Of a stretch of 10,002 nt of DNA, positions 6,233 to 10,002 are shown piece by piece. The stretch lies in NCBI GenBank assembly GCA_904502045.1, contig CAJGEB010000027.1, positions 1-10,002 of the forward strand. Direction: 5' to 3'. How positions within the stretch are numbered: position 1 is the stretch's first letter; each line of letters starts with the position of its first letter. Under the pieces are notes generated by a model. That model was not told where the DNA came from. It ran no database searches and was given only the letters and a program-made list of their open reading frames with translations. The stretch comes from an uncultured Oscillospiraceae bacterium. Its GTDB lineage: Bacteria; Bacillota; Clostridia; Oscillospirales; Ruminococcaceae. The position numbers and the translations under genes were made by a program.

Positions 6233-6910
6233 TTAGTAATTTACAGAGGAAAGAGCGCCTTCAGCGGACAGGATAAGTTCACTGACGGCAGCTTTATAGT
6301 TTTCCTTTGAATAAAGAGAGGAGCCGGCAACGAGTACGTTTGCACCGTTAGCTACCGCCTGCTTTGCGGTTTCGGTATCTATTCCGCCGTCCACCTCAAT
6401 GTCCACATTAAGCTCAAGGCGCAGACACTCTTTTTTTACCGCAAGCAGCTTAGGCATCATATCCGCCATAAAGCGCTGTCCGCCGAAACCGGGCTCAACG
6501 GTCATTATCAGTACGAGGTCTACCATCGGAAGATAGGGGAATACCGCTTCTGCCGGAGTTTTCGGTTTTATCGAAATTCCCACCTTTTTACCGAGTGCGC
6601 GAATAGCCTTTATAGTTTCGGCAGGATCCTCAACCGCTTCGAGATGGAAGGTAATGAGGTCGGCTCCCGAAGAGGCAAATGCGGGGGCGTATTTTACGGG
6701 ATCGGATATCATAAGATGCACGTCAAAAAAAATGTCGCAGGAGGGACGAATTGATTTTACCACAACGGGACCGAGTGAAATGTTGGGTACAAAATGTCCG
6801 TCCATAACGTCAATGTGCATCCACTGTGCGCCGGCGTCGTACATATCTACAACTTCCTGTCCGAGTTTAGAAAAATCGGCAGCCAAAAGAGAAGGTGAAA
6901 TGGTTATCAT
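6233..6910 (-). CDS. rpe: Ribulose-phosphate 3-epimerase
   Basis: This 225-residue TIM-barrel enzyme interconverts D-ribulose 5-phosphate and D-xylulose 5-phosphate in the cytosolic pentose phosphate pathway. The whole family pattern is present: ISPSLLAADFSKL (4-16), MHIDVMDGHFVPNISLGP (31-48), FDVHLMISDP (62-71), ITFHLEA (86-92), TVEPGFGGQRF (137-147), the catalytic IEVDGGI (171-177) and VAGSSLY (194-200). Expected metal and catalytic residues H32, D34, H65 and D174 are all there, and the length is normal, so this should be active. ATG is preceded by GGAGG with a 9-base spacer. It is the first gene after the promoter at 6949-6977 and lies 39 bases before the RnfC-like gene, with no terminator seen between. 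In many Firmicutes rpe follows rsgA (prkC-rsgA-rpe); that neighbourhood is not seen here. Confidence 0.97.
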   Translation of the reverse strand: MITISPSLLAADFSKLGQEVVDMYDAGAQWMHIDVMDGHFVPNISLGPVVVKSIRPSCDIFFDVHLMISDPVKYAPAFASSGADLITFHLEAVEDPAETIKAIRALGKKVGISIKPKTPAEAVFPYLPMVDLVLIMTVEPGFGGQRFMADMMPKLLAVKKECLRLELNVDIEVDGGIDTETAKQAVANGANVLVAGSSLYSKENYKAAVSELILSAEGALSSVNY

Positions 6911-6948
6911 TGAAACATTCCTCCGAAAAATAAATATTTAACTTATAC

Positions 6949-6977
6949 ATTATACCTCAAAAAAATCGTCAGGTCAA
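6949..6977 (-). promoter_or_regulatory. Sigma-A-type promoter for rpe and the Rnf-like operon
   Basis: On the minus strand TTGACC (6977-6972) and a perfect TATAAT (6954-6949) are separated by exactly 17 bases, close to the vegetative consensus. The predicted start site near 6942 gives a leader of about 30 bases ending in the rpe ribosome binding site. No riboswitch-like leader fits in that space, which suggests constitutive or repressor-controlled expression. No operator was recognised. Confidence 0.8.
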
Positions 6978-7049
6978 CAAAAAGGATATTATTGAAAAAG
7001 TATTAACATTATGATAATATATTGTCTGTAAAAAAATTAAAAGATATGC

Positions 7050-7076
7050 TTTAACATTTTTCAAGGAAGGTATAAT
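7050..7076 (+). promoter_or_regulatory. Probable promoter of the Amidase_6-like gene
   Basis: A perfect TATAAT lies at 7071-7076, giving a start near 7083 and a leader of about 27 bases to the ATG at 7110. The -35 is weak: TTTAAC at 7050-7055 or TTAACA at 7051-7056, with a short spacer of 14-15 bases, so an activator may help. A second possible pair upstream is TTGAAA (6992-6997) with TAATAT (7015-7020), 17 bases apart. The 6911-7109 intergenic region therefore holds divergent promoters. Confidence 0.5.
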
Positions 7077-7109
7077 ATTAACGGAAACGGCGAAGACGGG
7101 AGGAAGTAG

Positions 7110-8531
7110 ATGGGCGGTAGTGAAGAAAAGAGCAAAAAGGTCGGAACGGTACTTGCCTTTGCGGCGGTAGCAGCGGCGGTTTTGATGATCGTAACGGCGA
7201 ATAATGAAAATTTAAATCACACGATGGGCAGCGGACTATCGGAATATATAAGCTCGAAAGCAAGTGCGGAGGAGAAGAGCGAAAGTAAAGACGGGGAGGG
7301 GTCCTCAGAAATATCCTCAGAGATATCCTCAGAGATATCCTCAGAAATATCCGAAGGCGCGGAGGATGATGTAAAGGGAGGATATGTAATAAGAGAAAAC
7401 GAAGCGGGCATCCGGGCGGAGAGTGAGATCGAAAGGCTCATAGCTGAAATTATGATTACGGAATATGAGGCTGTGGCAAGGCTTGAAAATGCCGATATAA
7501 CGAAATTTTTTGAGGAGCCCGATTCCGAAAATGCACTGCTTAACCAAACGGTATTGAATTATTGGGTGGGAATGAGGAGCAATTCCTTAAATAATCTGAA
7601 GTTAGATGAATACGAGCTGGGAATACAGTATGAAGAGATAAATGAGCTTGAGGACGGGTGCCTTGAAGTGAAAATTATCGAGGACAGCAGGGTTAGATTT
7701 GAATTTCTGAAGGGTGAGGACTCCTACACCTCAGGAATGCCGCACATATTTATATTCAGAAAAAATGAGTCGGGGTATAGTCTGGTGTCAAGGGAGCGGG
7801 ATGAAGGTTCCTACATACTTATAGATGAAATGTATGAGGAGAGAAAACAAGAGGGTAATGCTACGGAGCTTTTTGCGCAGATAGAAAGGGTGCTTATTGA
7901 TGCGTCGAAAGCAGCAGCGGAAACTTTAAAGCAGCAGTGGGAAGAGTACGAAAAGGACCCTGAGGAGTACGAGAGACCGCGGATTGACTGGGACGTGGAC
8001 TACGATGCGGAGGCTGCGGTGGAGTATGCAAACAGCTGGGTAGGAAAGACCGAAACGCTGAGGAATCCCGAGTGGGGAGAATACGACGACTACGGTGGGA
8101 ATTGCAATAATTTTATATCGCAGTGTCTTTTTGCCGGCGGAATACCGATGGATACGAAGGGTACGATAGGGGTACAGTGGAAATGGTACGGCGAGGGAGT
8201 AAACGAGCGTCAGACGAAAAAAGGAAGGTCGTATTCCTGGACAGGCGTAGGACATTTTTATCAGTACTGTCTGCATAATACGGGGTACGGACTCGTCGCT
8301 TGGACTGACGGTAACTATTTTGCAGGACAAAAAGGAGATATAATGCAATGCGGAATACTGGATGCGTGGAAGCATTCGGTAATAATTACAGAGTGCGTTA
8401 AGGATGAAAACGGAGTAACGATAGACTACCTCACGGCATCAAATACCTCCGACCGAATCAACTACCCTGCAAGCGCGTACGCCTACCCCGAACTGCGAGT
8501 AATAAGAATTTTTGGCTGGAATAAAAAATAA
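7110..8531 (+). CDS. Membrane-anchored Amidase_6-like cell-wall protein
   Basis: This 473-residue protein has a short cytoplasmic tail, one membrane helix (about 11-29), a Ser/Glu-rich linker containing four SSEI repeats (65-80), a charged alpha/beta region (about 95-290) and a C-terminal putative amidase domain (Amidase_6, PF12671; about 297-473). The domain is recognised by YDAEAAVEYANSWVG (298-312), the nucleophile motif GGNCNNFISQCLFAGG (329-344; canonical GGDCTNFVSQ, C332), the loop WTGVGHFYQY and HSVIITE (H422). The usual third active-site segment HTxDR reads SNTSDR (444-449), with Asn where His is expected. It is probably an extracellular peptidoglycan or peptide amidase/peptidase, or a binding protein. 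ATG is preceded by GGAGG with a 6-base spacer. It diverges from rpe, with its own promoter; no clear terminator follows before tRNA-Pro. Family call firm, substrate unknown. Confidence 0.88.
   Translation: MGGSEEKSKKVGTVLAFAAVAAAVLMIVTANNENLNHTMGSGLSEYISSKASAEEKSESKDGEGSSEISSEISSEISSEISEGAEDDVKGGYVIRENEAGIRAESEIERLIAEIMITEYEAVARLENADITKFFEEPDSENALLNQTVLNYWVGMRSNSLNNLKLDEYELGIQYEEINELEDGCLEVKIIEDSRVRFEFLKGEDSYTSGMPHIFIFRKNESGYSLVSRERDEGSYILIDEMYEERKQEGNATELFAQIERVLIDASKAAAETLKQQWEEYEKDPEEYERPRIDWDVDYDAEAAVEYANSWVGKTETLRNPEWGEYDDYGGNCNNFISQCLFAGGIPMDTKGTIGVQWKWYGEGVNERQTKKGRSYSWTGVGHFYQYCLHNTGYGLVAWTDGNYFAGQKGDIMQCGILDAWKHSVIITECVKDENGVTIDYLTASNTSDRINYPASAYAYPELRVIRIFGWNKK
7302..7349 (+). repeat. 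Four tandem copies of a 12-base in-frame repeat
   Basis: Four head-to-tail units at 7302, 7314, 7326 and 7338 follow TCCTCAGARATA, differing only at one A/G position (A-G-G-A across the units). Each encodes Ser-Ser-Glu-Ile in the linker after the membrane helix. The near-identity suggests recent slippage expansion and possible length variation between strains, each change altering the linker by four residues without a frameshift. Confidence 0.95.
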
Positions 8532-8544
8532 TTGAAAATTCCTC

Positions 8545-8573
8545 TTGCAATTTGAAAAAGAGTGTGTTATTAT
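8545..8573 (+). promoter_or_regulatory. Promoter of tRNA-Pro
   Basis: TTGCAA (8545-8550) and TATTAT (8568-8573) are separated by 17 bases, placing a start near 8580, about 28 bases before the mature tRNA end. The first transcribed bases would form the leader hairpin at 8580-8598. Confidence 0.55.
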
Positions 8574-8579
8574 AGTATG

Positions 8580-8598
8580 CGGTTGTTAAAGACGACCG
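8580..8598 (+). other. Hairpin in the tRNA-Pro 5' leader
   Basis: CGGTTGT (8580-8586) and ACGACCG (8592-8598) pair as a 7-bp stem with one G-U pair and a 5-base loop. It is followed by TAAAAAAG rather than a T-run, so it is not an intrinsic terminator for the upstream gene. It would fold at the extreme 5' end of the pre-tRNA, where it may protect the transcript or shape RNase P processing. Confidence 0.45.
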
Positions 8599-8607
8599 TA
8601 AAAAAGT

Positions 8608-8684
8608 CCGGGTGTGGCGCAGATTGGTAGCGCGCTACCTTGGGGTGGTAGAGGCCGCAAGTTCAAATCTTGTCACTCGGACCA
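8608..8684 (+). tRNA. tRNA-Pro (anticodon GGG), CCA encoded
   Basis: A complete 77-base cloverleaf is present. The acceptor stem is CCGGGTG with CACTCGG (one G-U pair), the D arm GCGC-AGATTGGTA-GCGC, the anticodon stem CTACC/GGTAG with loop TTGGGGT (8640-8646), the T arm GCAAG-TTCAAAT-CTTGT, then A73 and a genomic CCA. The anticodon GGG at 8642-8644 reads proline codons CCC and CCU. Purine 37 is G, as expected for proline tRNAs. Confidence 0.97.
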
Positions 8685-8711
8685 TGGGCGAGTCCTTTAT
8701 GGGCTCGCCCA
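8685..8711 (+). terminator. Hairpin after tRNA-Pro, possible weak terminator
   Basis: TGGGCGAG (8685-8692) and CTCGCCCA (8704-8711) form a perfect 8-bp GC-rich stem with an 11-base loop, starting right after the tRNA CCA end. The following bases, ATTTAGATTT, make only a poor U-tract. It may terminate partially or serve as a 3' processing or stability structure, leaving read-through into the glutamine synthetase gene possible. Confidence 0.55.
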
Positions 8712-8769
8712 ATTTAGATTTAAATAAAGTCCGTAAATGGTAAACGGAGTTAAATAAAGGAGTGTTTTT

Positions 8770-10002
8770 ATGGCAAAGAGCGTACAGGAAATAATGGCTC
8801 TCATAAAAGAGAAGGATATCAAGATGATCGACTTTAAGATGGTCGATATAAACGGTCAGTACAGACACGTTACTATTCCTGCAGAGAATTTTTCGGAAAA
8901 TACGATGAAGAGCGGAATAGGATTTGATGCCTCTAACTACGGATACGCTGTCGTGGAGAAGAGTGATATGGTATTTATCCCTGACCCCGATACTGCGGTA
9001 ATAGATCCGTTTTGCCAGATTCCGACATTGTCGATGACCGGAAACGCGATGATAATAGATAATCCCGAGAACCGTCCCCTTCCCCAATATCCCAGAAATA
9101 TTATCAAAGCGGCAGTTAAGGCGATGCAGGACAGCGGAATTGCTGATACTATGTATATTCTGCCTGAGTTTGAGTTTTATCTCTTTGACGATGTTAATTG
9201 GGGAGTCGATGCCAATTACATCGGTGCATCGGTCGATGCAAAGCAGTCCTACTGGAACAGCTCGGTTGAGGGTAAGGGAGTAGTCGTCGCAAAGCAGAAG
9301 AACTACCACATCGCAAAGCCTTTCGACGTTTCTTACGAGTGCAGAAGCGAGATGTGTATGCTGATGGAAGAAGCGGGTATTGAGATAAATTACCATCACC
9401 CTGAAGTAGCCGCTTCCGGACAGTTCGAGATCGAGCCGCAGCTTGGCGAGGTCGTTCACATGGCTGATGCTACTATGATGATAAAGTACATCATTCACAA
9501 TACGGCGCTGAAGTACGGCAAGAGCGCGACCTTTATGCCGAAGCCCATATATGGCGAAGCAGGAAGCGGAATGCACGTACACATGCTGCTTATGAAGGAC
9601 GGTAAGCCCGTATTTTCCGATGACGAGGGATACGCACATTTGAGCAAGGCTGCACATTACTTTATGGGCGGACTGCTTAAACATATAGCTTCTCTTTGTG
9701 CGCTGACGAATCCGAGTACCAACTCCTTCAAGCGACTCATTCCCGGATTTGAGGCTCCGGTTACTGTTGGATACGCGACCTCGAACCGCAGTGCAGTAAT
9801 CAGAATTCCGGCTTATGCAAAGAGTCCCGACAAGCGCCGCTTTGAGCTGCGTAACCCTGACGCTACCTGCAATCCCTACTTCTGCTATGCTGCCATCCTG
9901 ATGGCCGGCATCGACGGTGTGAAGAATAAGATCGACCCGCACGAAAACGGCTGGGGTCCCTACGACATGAATCTGTATCACCTGCCTGAAGAGGAAAAGG
10001 CA
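8770..10002 (+). CDS. glnA: Type I glutamine synthetase, 3'-truncated by the window edge
   Basis: The frame stays open from the ATG at 8770 to the last base, giving 411 residues of an expected 440 or so. The enzyme condenses glutamate and ammonia with ATP to make glutamine in the cytosol, normally as a dodecamer. Family motifs are present throughout: the N-terminal beta-grasp segment MIDFKMVDINGQYRHVTIPA (19-38), the metal-site PEFEFYLFD (132-140), HHPEVAASGQFEIE (209-222), GSGMHVHM (265-272), NSFKRLIPGFEAPV (318-331), SNRSAVIRIP (338-347) and RRFELRNPDATCNPY (356-370). The GSGMHVH motif is followed by Met where many family members have Gln. NLYHLPEEE (401-409) resembles the NLYxLP adenylylation segment with Y403, but no adenylyltransferase is visible. 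AAAGGAG lies 7 bases upstream. It may have its own promoter in the 85-base gap after tRNA-Pro, though none was clear. Confidence 0.95.
   Translation, partial: MAKSVQEIMALIKEKDIKMIDFKMVDINGQYRHVTIPAENFSENTMKSGIGFDASNYGYAVVEKSDMVFIPDPDTAVIDPFCQIPTLSMTGNAMIIDNPENRPLPQYPRNIIKAAVKAMQDSGIADTMYILPEFEFYLFDDVNWGVDANYIGASVDAKQSYWNSSVEGKGVVVAKQKNYHIAKPFDVSYECRSEMCMLMEEAGIEINYHHPEVAASGQFEIEPQLGEVVHMADATMMIKYIIHNTALKYGKSATFMPKPIYGEAGSGMHVHMLLMKDGKPVFSDDEGYAHLSKAAHYFMGGLLKHIASLCALTNPSTNSFKRLIPGFEAPVTVGYATSNRSAVIRIPAYAKSPDKRRFELRNPDATCNPYFCYAAILMAGIDGVKNKIDPHENGWGPYDMNLYHLPEEEKA

Noticed and set aside
6911..7109. A riboswitch or small RNA in the divergent intergenic region
   Set aside because: The predicted leaders are only about 27-32 bases on each side and no conserved aptamer-like structure was seen; the region is explained by two promoters.
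7302..7349. Tandem 12-base repeats as a CRISPR or iteron array
   Set aside because: The units are directly adjacent without spacers and keep the reading frame, encoding SSEI in a linker.
8635..9981. A 448-codon open frame on the minus strand covering glnA and reaching into tRNA-Pro
   Set aside because: It is the antisense of a well-conserved glutamine synthetase and its C-terminus... both ends lie over known genes; the encoded protein is Cys/His/Arg-rich with no domain, and its start region contains antisense tRNA sequence (RVTRFELAAS), a common artefact.

Overview
The window looks like a chromosomal segment of an anaerobic Bacillota species, class Clostridia, probably near the Ruminococcaceae/Oscillospirales. 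This is inferred from strong AGGAGG-type ribosome binding sites, sigma-A-like promoters, Rnf-family genes in the C-D-E-A order of the clostridial rnfCDGEAB operon, a type I glutamine synthetase and small serine-rich membrane-anchored surface proteins. No mobile element, CRISPR array or phage gene was seen.

Layout. Positions 1-746 (+) hold the 3' end of a LytR-CpsA-Psr (LCP)-like gene. It converges, with a 4-base overlap, on a seven-gene minus-strand block running from a promoter at 6949-6977 to an intrinsic terminator at 631-666. In transcription order the block is rpe (ribulose-phosphate 3-epimerase), an RnfC-like gene, an RnfD-like gene, an RnfE-like gene, an RnfA-like gene, a membrane-anchored DUF4015-type glycoside-hydrolase-like protein, and a membrane-anchored NERD-like protein. 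Diverging from rpe is a plus-strand membrane-anchored Amidase_6-like protein (7110-8531). It is followed by tRNA-Pro(GGG) with encoded CCA (8608-8684), a hairpin, and a type I glutamine synthetase that runs off the right edge.

The most interesting part is the Rnf-like block. Canonical Rnf is a six-subunit, ion-pumping ferredoxin:NAD+ oxidoreductase (C, D, G, E, A, B). Here RnfG (the covalent-FMN subunit) and RnfB (the ferredoxin-like subunit) are absent from the operon, and the four remaining proteins have lost most cofactor sites. RnfC keeps two perfect 4Fe-4S motifs but lacks the N-terminal domain and the glycine-rich FMN/NADH loop. RnfD has no SGAT flavinylation threonine. RnfA and RnfE together keep only one of the four cysteines that bind the intramembrane 2Fe-2S cluster. 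All four reading frames are intact, with good ribosome binding sites and tight coupling, so this reads as a repurposed, flavin-depleted Rnf-derived membrane complex rather than decay.

The neighbouring DUF4015-like, NERD-like and LCP-like proteins also lack signature residues of their families. The block may therefore be a set of non-canonical or pseudoenzyme proteins acting at the cell envelope. That last step is inference. Family assignments come from reading motifs by eye, with no database search.
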